A model generated the notes under the pieces. It had not been told where the DNA came from and ran no database searches. It was given only the letters and a program-made list of their open reading frames with translations. Below, in pieces: positions 8,763 to 18,000 of a DNA stretch of 64,000 nucleotides. Positions within the stretch are counted from its first letter, which is position 1. Each line of letters opens with the position of its first letter. Location: positions 1 to 64,000 of the forward strand of contig JAYWHX010000168.1 in NCBI GenBank assembly GCA_043777375.1, given 5' to 3'. The position numbers and the translations under genes were made by a program. Source of the DNA: TH-plancto1 sp043777375 (lineage in GTDB: Bacteria > Planctomycetota > Planctomycetia > Planctomycetales > Planctomycetaceae).

Positions 8763-11414
8763 ATGCGTTTGCCTCTGTGGATTCACGTCTGCTCACTCTG
8801 TTTCGCCACAACTCTTCCCGCTCAAGAAGTGGCCCGCTGGTCATTCGAGAAATCGGAGGCAGCTGACTCAGCAGTGCAGGGGGCGAAGATTGGTTCGAAG
8901 CGAGTTGGGGGAGCGAAGGCTGCGTATAGTGACGATGTGCCAGGAGCGTTTCTCTATGACCCGCTCTCGCAGAAGAGTCGACCCAACACTGCCAGTGCGG
9001 TGTTCACTGGCGGCGAATCGAAGAGCGATGCGGTGCAGGCGGTCACGAGTTTCAAAGCACTCCAACTCGCGGGTGAGAGCGTCACGATCGAAGGATTCCT
9101 GAAGCCCGCACCCGAGGCGGGACTCGATGCCTGGCTGTTCGGAAAAAGCCGAACCTCGCCCGCTGGTGCGGAACTCTCTCTGGAATGGCACCGCTTTCAC
9201 AATGCCAACTCGACGTTTCATGGAGCGGCTGTCGCCGGTCCCAATGGCAATCCGAATCGCTTCGCAGTCGGGCATTACTCGTCGACGACTCGTCTGGGCG
9301 AGAACAACGCGCGCTGGCGGCACATGGCAATGGTCTACGATGTGCAGGCGAAGACCGCCACGTGCTGGCTCGACTATCACTTGTCGCGCACTGTGCCGAT
9401 CGAGTCCCCACTGGAGTGGGACAACGGGCCATTTCTCATCGGCGGGCGGACCGATCAGTGGGGCATGAGTGGCTTGATCGACGAAGTCCGCATTGTGCGT
9501 GGGGCGCAAGGTCCCACAACGTTCCTGCGGGCACGAGCCGACTCGATCGAGAACGTCTCCTTCGTTTCGAACCAGACCATCGTCCCCCGCGATGCCGGGT
9601 GCCTCGACGCCAAAGAACATTTCGGCGCAGTCGGCGACGGAAAGACCGACGACACAGCTGCGCTCAACACGGCGTTTGATCAGCTGACCAGCCGCGTGCC
9701 GCTGGCCTACAACACGCTGGTGATCCCACCGGGCGAGTACCTCGTCAGCGGGATGCTCTACTGCTCGCGGTTTATCGATGTGAAAGGGGCGGGGCCGGGC
9801 CGGACGATCATCAAGCTGAAGGATGGGACATTCACCGATCCTCAGCATCCCCAGCCGGTTTTGCGGATGAGCAGCACTACCGGGGCACCCGGTTCAGATG
9901 ACTGGGTCAACGGCAGCAGTATCTCGATCTACCTCGATGGAGTGACGATCGACACCGGGAAAAATAATCCCGGAGCGAAGGCGTTGGAGTACCACTCCAA
10001 TAACTTCGGTCGGCTGGAGAATGTGGTCTTGCGCAGTGGCGATGGCGCGGGCGTGATGGGGCTCGATTTGACCCATCACGATGTCGGCCCCGCTCTCGTC
10101 AAGCATGTCACGATCGAGGGCTTCGACACCGGGACACAGATTCATTACCAAGATTACTCGATGACGTTCGAGCATTTAGTGCTTCGCAATCAGCGTGTTG
10201 TCGGGATTCGAAACAAAGGAAATATCCTCGCGATTCGCAAGTTAATGTCGGAGAACACGGTCCCGGCCATCATCGCCGAAGGACCGAACTCGATGGTCAC
10301 GCTGCTGGATTCCGAGTTGACCGGCGGCAGTTCCGATCAACCTGCGATCCACAGCGACGGCGGCCTGTATGCCTTGCGCGTGCAGACCGCTGGATACAAA
10401 TGCGCGATCGAAAAGCAGCAGCTGGTCAGTCAAAACCCGTCCGTTTGGAAGGACTCGATTGTCCCAGGACCGGACCTCACCGAATACGTCGGCGACACCA
10501 TCGTTACCGGGCACGGGACTTCCCAGTCAGCACTCCAGCTGCCGATTGAAGAGACTCCGGAACCGCCTGTCCCGCCGGTGAGTGAGTGGGTCAGCGTCGC
10601 AAGTTTTCGTGACCAATGCATTGGTGATGACTGGGGGCCGGCGCTGCAGGCGGCGATCGATAGCGGGGCGAAGGTCATCTATCTGCCTCGGACGGAGGCG
10701 TATTCCTTCTCGACCCCGGTGCGTCTACATGGGGCGGTCGAACGACTAGTCGGCTTGGGTGGCAATCTCAACTGGAACGGAAACGTTTGGAAGGGAGACC
10801 GTCCACGGAATCAGACCGAGACCGAGGGAGCTGCCCCGCCGCTGTTGATCTTCGACGAACCGGATGCCAGCCGCGTGGTGGTGCTTGATCGACTGAGTGT
10901 GGTCCACCTGCAACACTCCTCGCCCGCGACGCTTGTGCTTCGCAGCAGCACCCCGAACCGCTACACCACCGGGGCAGCTGGGGGCAAACTCTTTGCGGAG
11001 GATATCGCGGGGGCCGATTGGCATTTCGATCACCCGCAAGCAGTGTGGGTGCGGCAGTGGAATCCGGAGAGTCACGAAACAGGTCCATGTGTGCAGAGTC
11101 GCGGCGCGACGATCTGGTCACTGGGCTTCAAGACCGAATACGAGAGCCAGAAGTTCCTGGCCGAGGACAACGCTCAGACCGAAATCCTGGGAGCCTTTAT
11201 CTACCCCATCGGCCAGATCCCCGAGGACCGCCCGATCTTCGAAAACCGCAACAGCCGCATGTCGCTGGTTTACGGGACCAGTGCCTACCACGCGAATCAC
11301 AAAGTCCACGTTCGCGATGTACAGGGGGTCGACATTCGGGAGATCGGCAACGATTCCCTGAACTGGGCCGGAGCTCGGGCGCGGATGGATTTGTATACGT
11401 CGGACGCGAGGTAG
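8763..11414 (+). CDS. secreted LamG / pectate-lyase-superfamily protein
   Basis: The 883-aa protein has a signal peptide (MRLPLWIHVCSLCFATTLPA). Residues about 60-230 form a LamG/concanavalin-like jelly roll (VTIEGFLKP, WRHMAMVYD, FLIGGRTDQWGMSGLIDEVRI). From about residue 283 a pectate_lyase_3-type beta helix starts with its hallmark FGAVGDGKTDDTAALNTAFD, and helix-like coils continue to about 560. A second 'VASFRDQCIGDDWGPALQAA' segment near residue 615 restarts a similar fold. The protein probably binds or degrades a polysaccharide outside the cytoplasm. The frame is open upstream to 8334, but that part is the F4 repeat, and the signal peptide fixes the start at 8763. Confidence 0.85.
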   Translation: MRLPLWIHVCSLCFATTLPAQEVARWSFEKSEAADSAVQGAKIGSKRVGGAKAAYSDDVPGAFLYDPLSQKSRPNTASAVFTGGESKSDAVQAVTSFKALQLAGESVTIEGFLKPAPEAGLDAWLFGKSRTSPAGAELSLEWHRFHNANSTFHGAAVAGPNGNPNRFAVGHYSSTTRLGENNARWRHMAMVYDVQAKTATCWLDYHLSRTVPIESPLEWDNGPFLIGGRTDQWGMSGLIDEVRIVRGAQGPTTFLRARADSIENVSFVSNQTIVPRDAGCLDAKEHFGAVGDGKTDDTAALNTAFDQLTSRVPLAYNTLVIPPGEYLVSGMLYCSRFIDVKGAGPGRTIIKLKDGTFTDPQHPQPVLRMSSTTGAPGSDDWVNGSSISIYLDGVTIDTGKNNPGAKALEYHSNNFGRLENVVLRSGDGAGVMGLDLTHHDVGPALVKHVTIEGFDTGTQIHYQDYSMTFEHLVLRNQRVVGIRNKGNILAIRKLMSENTVPAIIAEGPNSMVTLLDSELTGGSSDQPAIHSDGGLYALRVQTAGYKCAIEKQQLVSQNPSVWKDSIVPGPDLTEYVGDTIVTGHGTSQSALQLPIEETPEPPVPPVSEWVSVASFRDQCIGDDWGPALQAAIDSGAKVIYLPRTEAYSFSTPVRLHGAVERLVGLGGNLNWNGNVWKGDRPRNQTETEGAAPPLLIFDEPDASRVVVLDRLSVVHLQHSSPATLVLRSSTPNRYTTGAAGGKLFAEDIAGADWHFDHPQAVWVRQWNPESHETGPCVQSRGATIWSLGFKTEYESQKFLAEDNAQTEILGAFIYPIGQIPEDRPIFENRNSRMSLVYGTSAYHANHKVHVRDVQGVDIREIGNDSLNWAGARARMDLYTSDAR

Positions 11415-11487
11415 CGGGAACCCGCTGCGAAGGAGAACTCGCGTTCATTGACGCTTGAGTTGTTCTCCTCTCGATGTGTGTGGGTCA

Positions 11488-11719
11488 GAAACAGAGGCAG
11501 TAATCAGAAAGTGACCACCGAGGCACGGAGAAGATTTGTATTGCCGACCGATGATTGAAGTCTCAACGATCTCGAATTCGCACGACCAACAGGGATTCCG
11601 CCTGTCCATCTGTGACCCTGGAAGGCCAGACACTCAGGCGTATTCATGACAAGAAACACAGCATTTCTCTCCTTCTCCGTGCCTCCGTGTCTCCGTGGTG
11701 AATACCTGCCTCTTTTTCG
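11488..11719. repeat. MITE-like element with about 45-bp inverted ends (family F9)
   Basis: The left end (GAAACAGAGGCAG then ACCACCGAGGCACGGAGAAG) is the imperfect complement of the right end (CCTTCTCCGTGCCTCCGTGT, then CTCCGTGGTG and TGCCTCTTTTTCG). The element fills most of the 11415-11836 gap, in which I see no gene. Confidence 0.6.
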
Positions 11720-11836
11720 ATTCCCCCCACGACTCACGAAATCTGGTTCCGGCTCTCCCCAAGCGTCCGGGCGAACTGGTAGACTCAATTCCTCATCGCG
11801 CGGATTGTCGTTCTCCCGGAAATTGGCCAGTCAGAG

Positions 11837-13045
11837 ATGCCCGACTTCGAATACACCGCGCGGAATGCCACCGGAGCTGCGGTCAGCGGCCTGATCGACG
11901 CCACCTCGCCCCAGGATGCGCTCGCTCAGCTCTCCGCTCGTCAGATCTATCCACTCAAGATCGAACTCGCCGAAACGGCCAAGACCCAGCAGAAACAGGT
12001 CTCCCGCCGGGTTCCGGCCAAGCATCTGGCAAACTTCTACTCTCAGCTGGCCGACCTGCTGAAGTCGGGCGTCCCGCTGTTGCGATCGCTGGAGTTGCTC
12101 GAAGGGCAGACCCGGCAACCAGCTCTGAAGGCAGTGCTGAGCGACGTGCGAGCATCGGTGGCGGATGGGTCGCGGCTGTATGACTCGATGCGGGTCCACC
12201 CCAAAGCGTTCAGCGAATTGGTGTGCAGCATGATTCGGGCGGGCGAGGAGGGCGGCTTCCTAGAAGACGTTCTCAAACGCATCGCGACGATCACTGAACA
12301 CCAGGAAGAAATGAAATCGAGCGTCATCGGGGCGCTGGTCTACCCGATGTTTCTGGTGGTCGTCGGCACGACCGTGGTCTCGGTCCTGATCGTGTTCTTT
12401 GTCCCGAAGTTTGCCGGGACGTTCGAGAGGATGGAAGAACGCGGCGAGCTGCCGTGGGCGACGACCGCGCTCATGGGGATTAGCGAGGCCGTGCAAGGGT
12501 ATTGGGTCTATGGATTGATCGGGATAGCCGGAGCAATTTTCGGACTGTCACAGTGGCTCCAGACCGAGGATGGCCAGGCGTTTTGGAGCCGGTTCCAGCT
12601 GCGGGCGCCCGGTCTGGGCCGCGTCGTCCGCAGCTTGGCGATCGCCCGCTTCTGTCGTGTGTTGGGCACCCTGATGCAGAACGGCGTTCCGCTATTGCAG
12701 TCGCTGAAGATTGCGAAGGATGCCACGGGGAACAGGGTCCTGGCCGATGCCATCGATAAGGCGACCGAAAACATCACAGCTGGAAAGTCGCTGGCCCGTC
12801 CGCTGGGAGCCAGCGGTGAATTCCCGATCGAAGTGGTCGAGATGGTGGCTGTGGCCGAAGAGGCGAACAACCTCGAAAACGTGCTGATTGGGATCTCGGA
12901 TAACCTCGAACGACGCAGCGACCGCGAGCTGCAAATGGTGGTGCGGCTGTTGGAGCCAGTGCTGCTGCTGTTGATGGCAGTGGTCGTGCTGTTCGTGTTC
13001 GTGGCTCTGCTGGTGCCGATCCTGCAAAGCTCCGGGGCTGCGTAA
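11837..13045 (+). CDS. type II secretion / type IV pilus inner-membrane protein, GspF/PilC family (isolated copy)
   Basis: The 402-aa protein is a full-length GspF/PilC platform protein, which connects the assembly ATPase to the growing pseudopilus in the inner membrane. Two T2SSF repeats are visible. The first has FYSQLADLLKSGVPLLRSLE and MIRAGEEGGFLEDVLKRIA; the second has FCRVLGTLMQNGVPLLQSLK and VAVAEEANNLENVLIGIS. Membrane segments follow each repeat (YPMFLVVVGTTVVSVLIVFF; LLLLMAVVVLFVFVALLVPI). It is on the plus strand, divorced from the minus-strand secretion cluster that starts at 13.6 kb and that has its own GspF at 28675-29922. It is therefore a paralogue that may serve a different pilus-like machine. 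Confidence 0.93.
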   Translation: MPDFEYTARNATGAAVSGLIDATSPQDALAQLSARQIYPLKIELAETAKTQQKQVSRRVPAKHLANFYSQLADLLKSGVPLLRSLELLEGQTRQPALKAVLSDVRASVADGSRLYDSMRVHPKAFSELVCSMIRAGEEGGFLEDVLKRIATITEHQEEMKSSVIGALVYPMFLVVVGTTVVSVLIVFFVPKFAGTFERMEERGELPWATTALMGISEAVQGYWVYGLIGIAGAIFGLSQWLQTEDGQAFWSRFQLRAPGLGRVVRSLAIARFCRVLGTLMQNGVPLLQSLKIAKDATGNRVLADAIDKATENITAGKSLARPLGASGEFPIEVVEMVAVAEEANNLENVLIGISDNLERRSDRELQMVVRLLEPVLLLLMAVVVLFVFVALLVPILQSSGAA

Positions 13046-13115
13046 CACGAGGTACATTTCGGTTAGGAAATCGCACGGAGGATGAAACTCCCGGGGTCAC
13101 GCTGCCGGATTCGTC

Positions 13116-13309
13116 TAGCCCGCCGCGCCAGCGAGGGCCGCGTGCCATAAAACTGTTCTTGCACAGTCAGCTGGTCGCCCCAAAGAGACGCTCTTTTCTC
13201 TGAAAAGGGACGCTGATTCGAGAAGCGTATGGCGATCATGGTCAGCACACAACCCTCCAGCCAGAGCGATGGGTTTCCGGCACGCGGCCCTGGCTGGCGC
13301 AGCGGGCTA
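13116..13309. repeat. inverted-repeat element with inner hairpin (family F6)
   Basis: The 31-base arms TAGCCCGCCGCGCCAGCGAG... (13116-13146) and ...CTGGCGCAGCGGGCTA (13279-13309) are complementary at 29 of 31 positions. Inside, at about 13188-13214, CTTTTC-TCT-GAAAAG forms a second hairpin resembling the one at 61916-61948. The 13046-13609 gap otherwise shows only the terminator described next. Confidence 0.65.
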
Positions 13310-13537
13310 GGCCTTGGTCGGCAAGGAATGAGACTTCAGCGAGCGGCCTGGCTGCTCACATCTGGGTCACTCGAATGCGTCATTCCGAACCGCGTTTAGT
13401 AGAAACCGTCAGCGCCTACGCCTCAGGGATTCACTCGAAGAATCGCCAGCTTGGACCTCCCCGCACTGACGAGTCTGGCGACTCAGATGGGCGTGATACC
13501 CGGATGCTGTGGAGAGTTGTCGAGACAAGACCACCCC

Positions 13538-13580
13538 TCAAAAAGCAAAAACCGCAGCTGGCCACGAGGACCAGCTGCGG
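13538..13580 (-). terminator. rho-independent terminator of the pseudopilin cluster
   Basis: CCGCAGCTGG and CCAGCTGCGG form a perfect 10-bp stem (13552-13580), followed on the minus strand by TTTTTGCTTTTTG. It lies 30 bases after the stop of the DUF1559 gene, the last gene of the minus-strand cluster. Confidence 0.88.
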
Positions 13581-13609
13581 TGTGTTTACTCAGATTGAGA
13601 TCAGGCTGA

Positions 13610-14764
13610 TTAGAAGTCGTTTTCGCTCAGAACATTCTGACCGAATCGACCACCCATGGGGGTCAGCAGGCGAGCATAGACGCTTTCGTCGATACCCTGG
13701 CTGATAACTTTGCAAGAACCATCGGCAAAGGCCATGTTGACCACACCGGGGTGCAAAGCGGATGGACGAGGAGTCGCCCCGTCTGTCGCACCATTCAAGT
13801 TGTTGTTGATCTTGCAACGATCATCAAGTTGGTCTGAACCGGTCAATTGCAGAGCGTTCACTTTACCAGTTCCGCCAACTCCGTTGACACCTGCAGAAGT
13901 CGTCACCAGCCCAGTGGCTGATGTGGGCAGATATGTCCCGATCGCGACGTTTGCGGTGAAAGCAGACGCCCAACCGCCTACGCCATTTCCGGCATAACGT
14001 GCGATGTTGGAATTCTCTGCAAGAAGAACCGTTTGGGAAGTTCCGTCGGCGGCACTGATTTGATCCAAATTGGACGCGTAACCCGCACTCCCCTTCTCAC
14101 GCCAAAACACGCCGGTCGCAGCGGTCACCTGGCGATCGTCGGCACCGAATGCAGTACCGTCAAACTGGTAATCGTAGCCACTGAGGGTGTGAGAAACGTC
14201 GTTCCCGATGCCCCAAATTGTGGACGAAATGTAACCCGCATTGGCCGCGTATGACATCGCCCCGTTGCCGTTGTTCAAATCGCTGGGGCAGTTAAAGGCT
14301 TCGATTGAAATGTTGCCGAGCAGACTGTCTGTCTGATTGGCGACCGCAATCGAAGGGTCATTTGCTGTCAATCGCAGGCGATCGAAGAGCGTTGATTGTT
14401 CCATGTAGGGTAGAAGCTGTACCGACCACGGCGTGGCATAGTACACAGGAGCTGCAATGGTTCCGTAGTTGATGTTGAACTTGGCGGTCGTTGGATCTTC
14501 TACTACGGGAGAAGTCAGATTCTTCGGATCAGTGACAAGATAAGGCACCTGACCACGATGGGCCGTCGAGTACGACTGCACGGCCACGCCCACGTTACGC
14601 AGGTTGCTCTGGCACTGGGTGCGGCGAGCGGTTTCGCGGGCGTTCTGGATCGCGGGCAGAACCAGCGCGGCCAGGGTGGCGATGATCGAGATCACGACCA
14701 GAAGTTCGATCAGGGTGAAGCCGCGACGCTGCGGCAAACGGAAGAGCGGGCGGCGGACGTACAT
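13610..14764 (-). CDS. DUF1559 prepilin-type protein
   Basis: The 384-aa protein starts with a type IV prepilin leader. RRG precedes FTLIELLVVISIIATLAALV, with Glu at +5, so prepilin peptidase should cut after the Gly. The family's conserved segment follows (LPAIQNARETARRTQCQSNL), then a globular region. It ends with the DUF1559 signature HPGVVNMAFADGSCKVIS. Such proteins are highly paralogous in planctomycetes and are presumed pilin-like surface or periplasmic fibres. I chose ATG 14764 over 14821 because GGAGA lies 7 bases upstream and the leader length is then normal. It closes the secretion cluster and has its own strong terminator. Confidence 0.93.
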   Translation of the reverse strand: MYVRRPLFRLPQRRGFTLIELLVVISIIATLAALVLPAIQNARETARRTQCQSNLRNVGVAVQSYSTAHRGQVPYLVTDPKNLTSPVVEDPTTAKFNINYGTIAAPVYYATPWSVQLLPYMEQSTLFDRLRLTANDPSIAVANQTDSLLGNISIEAFNCPSDLNNGNGAMSYAANAGYISSTIWGIGNDVSHTLSGYDYQFDGTAFGADDRQVTAATGVFWREKGSAGYASNLDQISAADGTSQTVLLAENSNIARYAGNGVGGWASAFTANVAIGTYLPTSATGLVTTSAGVNGVGGTGKVNALQLTGSDQLDDRCKINNNLNGATDGATPRPSALHPGVVNMAFADGSCKVISQGIDESVYARLLTPMGGRFGQNVLSENDF

Positions 14765-15099
14765 GACTTGTCTCCAGGCTGCCGAGATATGGTGAAGGTG
14801 GTTTTCCCGCCGACGACGCATCGCCGGGAAGGTCGCCGAGGCGACTGGCCGGTTTCACCCCCCGGCCTGGACAGATTGAATGGTGTGTGTGAACGTGTGT
14901 TGAACTGAATCGTTGGCGGATTTCACGACGGGTGCCACTGTTGCATTTTGCGGCAGTCCGAAGTTCATCCCCCCATTATGCGACGTGTCAGGCTGAGAGA
15001 ACAGCCTGTTTTGACGGGTTCCATCCTGTGATCGACTCAAAATTGCGTCCTGCAGCTGATTCTCACCCAAGATTACGCAAATCCTAGGCCAAAATCGCG
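14765..15099. other. intergenic region between the DUF1559 and GspK-like genes
   Basis: No gene is visible. The region must hold the DUF1559 promoter. It carries the imperfect palindrome CTGTTGCATTTTGCGGCAG at 14938-14956, which resembles a better palindrome upstream of the GspG-like gene. Confidence 0.5.
14938..14956. promoter_or_regulatory. candidate operator, weaker copy
   Basis: CTGTTGCA-TTT-TGCGGCAG has 6 of 8 arm positions complementary and shares TTGCATTTTGC with 28398-28416. It lies about 175 bases upstream of the DUF1559 start. It is an inference from two sites only. Confidence 0.3.
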
Positions 15100-18000
15100 T
15101 TACCGGAGGCGTTTCTGGTAGATCACGAACTTCTTCTCGTCAAATGTGTTCGAAGACGTGTTGTAGGCGTCATCCAGACGGGTCATGTCGACCACCGAAA
15201 ACCGCCGGTGAACCGGGATATCCGTCATCCGGGCCCCGATCTGCACTTGGTTGCTGGCCGAGTCGCGGTGGGCCTCGAAGTAACCCACAGCTGCCCAGAC
15301 GAAGTAGACGTGACTCTTGTTCGTCGAGTTGTTGGCGATCTTGGCCAGGATACGGTTGCGGGTGTGGTGATCGATGTCGGTGTTGGCGAGGTCGCCGGAA
15401 TCGAACAGGCCCTGCCACATTTCAGTGTAGGGAGCGACTGGAGCTAGCGGCTCATGCGGAGGTGCCCCGGACCACAAACCACTCGATGTGAAATCGACTG
15501 GCGAAGTCAGAGTCGGTGTCGTGTAAGCCGCAGCTGTGGCTGGGCGGATATCGACCAGTGCTCCGTTTCGCCGTGTCGAAGAGCGGAGCAGACCGTTTTC
15601 CACACTGCGATCATCACGGTTCGCAACTGTCCAACCGGGGTCAACGTGGCTGGTCCCACGGAAGGGGTGCGAGACCAGAGAGTTTGGAATCGGCAATCCG
15701 GGTGTTCCTGCAAAGTCAGCGAAGTAGTCAGTTCCGTCTCGCGACTGGAGTAACTCCAGGAACCAGTTCCTGTCCGGGCCGGTCACTTGATCGTCAGTCG
15801 CCTTCGCTCCTCCGTACGCCAGATGCACATCGTCATCGATCAGTGCAGCCAGAACCGTCTCATCCCGCATCGTATTGAGGTTGATCTTGCCCGGCACGCG
15901 GAACACGGGCTTGGTCGATCCCGACACAAAATTCGGCGGCAATCGCAATTCCTCGCTTTGTTGATCCGCCCGTCGCGGAACCGTTACGAAATCGAGCAGC
16001 CGATACCAGCAGTTCTGGTAGGTGAACTCGTTCCAACCCTGGTACGGCTTGCCGGGCAGACCGTTCGGAAAGTTGAACCGAATGCCAGCTGTGAAATCAC
16101 CGGACATCTTACCGGAACCACCGGCGTCTGCCCCCGGAGCCAAGTTGAACTGTGTCCCGCCGTGGATTTCCTTATAGAACGTATTCTCGGTCAGGGAGCC
16201 AGCTGGCGTCGCAGCTGTCGTTTCCGTGTTCAATCCGTCGACCAATTCAGTCAGCGGCCAGTTGCCGTACAGCGGCACTGACAGCAACTCGTACGCCGAC
16301 GTGAAGTCGCGGTCAAAGTGCGGCTGCCAGAGCGTGAACTCGGTTCCGGTAAACGCGTCGTTCGCTGCCGACGATGTCACCGGCCCTACTGTCACATCCA
16401 TCGAATGATTGCTGTAATTCCCGGTCGCATGCGTCAGCTGGACGGGGTCGAACGGTTGTCGACGCTCGACGCTGTTGAGGTTACTGAGAGCGGTCTGCAC
16501 CTCTGCACGTGAGCCAGCTCCCGCAATCGTGAGTACAGCGTCGTCGGGAGCCGAAATGCCCATGTCTTGTGATCGGACGTGGAAGCGATCAACTTCGATC
16601 CACTCGCCCATGGAACTCGTCGATGTCGTGTTGCCCATAGCGGAGGCCTCGACGCCATTCGGGTTTTGTCGACGCTCTAAAACCAAATCAAAAGCCAAGT
16701 TCGCCTCGGGAGCGGCGGCAGTGGAAGGCAAAACGCCATCGATCTGGCGCACGAGATGAGTCGGGGTAGCCAGAGGAGGCATGGGAGCAGGCATAGCAGT
16801 GTTGGGGAACTCATATTTTGAGTCAGCGTCACCAGGGACATGCGTGAAGTATTGATAGTGCGGGTGAGCTGCGGGCACACCCAGGTCGAGATTCGTCTGT
16901 GGATTGGGGACTGCCGAGTCGTTTGGAACTGTGTTGGGACTGAAAGGAAGAACGCATTCCAGTTCCCCGCCGTTGTCAACATCGGCATATAGATCGCTGC
17001 CGATTTCTGCTCCCACGCCGTTCACCACGTTGCCGTCGTGGGTGCCGATCAGGAAGTTCGCGCCGGGGTCCACGTACTTGGCATCCGCCGTCGCAGTTCC
17101 AAACCCATTGGTCTTGAACTCGACCGATTTGTCGCGAATTCCAGTCCCCTTTCCCGACATGTCTCGCATGACGCGGGAAATCCGCCAGCCTTCGGCCAGA
17201 TCAACCCGGAACGGAGAGCTATTCCGCAGTTCCATGTGCAAGTACTGGTGGACGTTCAAAGCATCATCGTCATGCAGCGTCGTCGTCACGTTGGCACGTG
17301 GCGTGGTTTGCAGGAACTGCACCTCGCTGAACGACAGCGAAGTCCGTTCGATGCCGTACACGACCGAGTCTCCAGTGGTCCAACTCCAGCCATCGGACAG
17401 GTCGTTGTCGTATTCGAACCGAGTCATCACATCATCACGGTCGAGAGCATCGACATAGTTCACTGCGAATTGTGCCATCTCGCGAACCACTTCGCGATTC
17501 GGATAGGCTGACGATTTCGGATCGAACCCATTCGGAGCGCCGACAATGTAGAGCAGCGTGTAAATGTCACGAGCCATCCGCTGACGGTCGTATCGCGCCC
17601 ACCACTCCATCGCCGTGGCTGTTGACGTCCGATCCGCATTATTCCCGGGAGATGGCAAGATATCCGACATCAGGACTGGGACCGCAATATCATGGTCATG
17701 AATCATCGCGGGAATCGTAATTGTCCCGATCGTGACACCGACTGTGTTCTCCATCGCCAAGATGTCTGGATGCGGCATCAGCGGGCGGAAGATCGGACAG
17801 CCGGTGTTATCAAAACCCACCAACAGCTTGTTGAGATTCAGTGGCTGTCGCCAGAGCTGGGCAGCTCCAGTGCCCGTATTTCCAGAGATAAGAGGCAAGG
17901 TCAGATCGTCTCGCCGATTATATCCCGGCCCATTCACTGAGTTCGAGTCTTCCATCGCCAGCAGAGCCCGGACCTCGGGTCGAATCGGGTCGTTGGCTAG

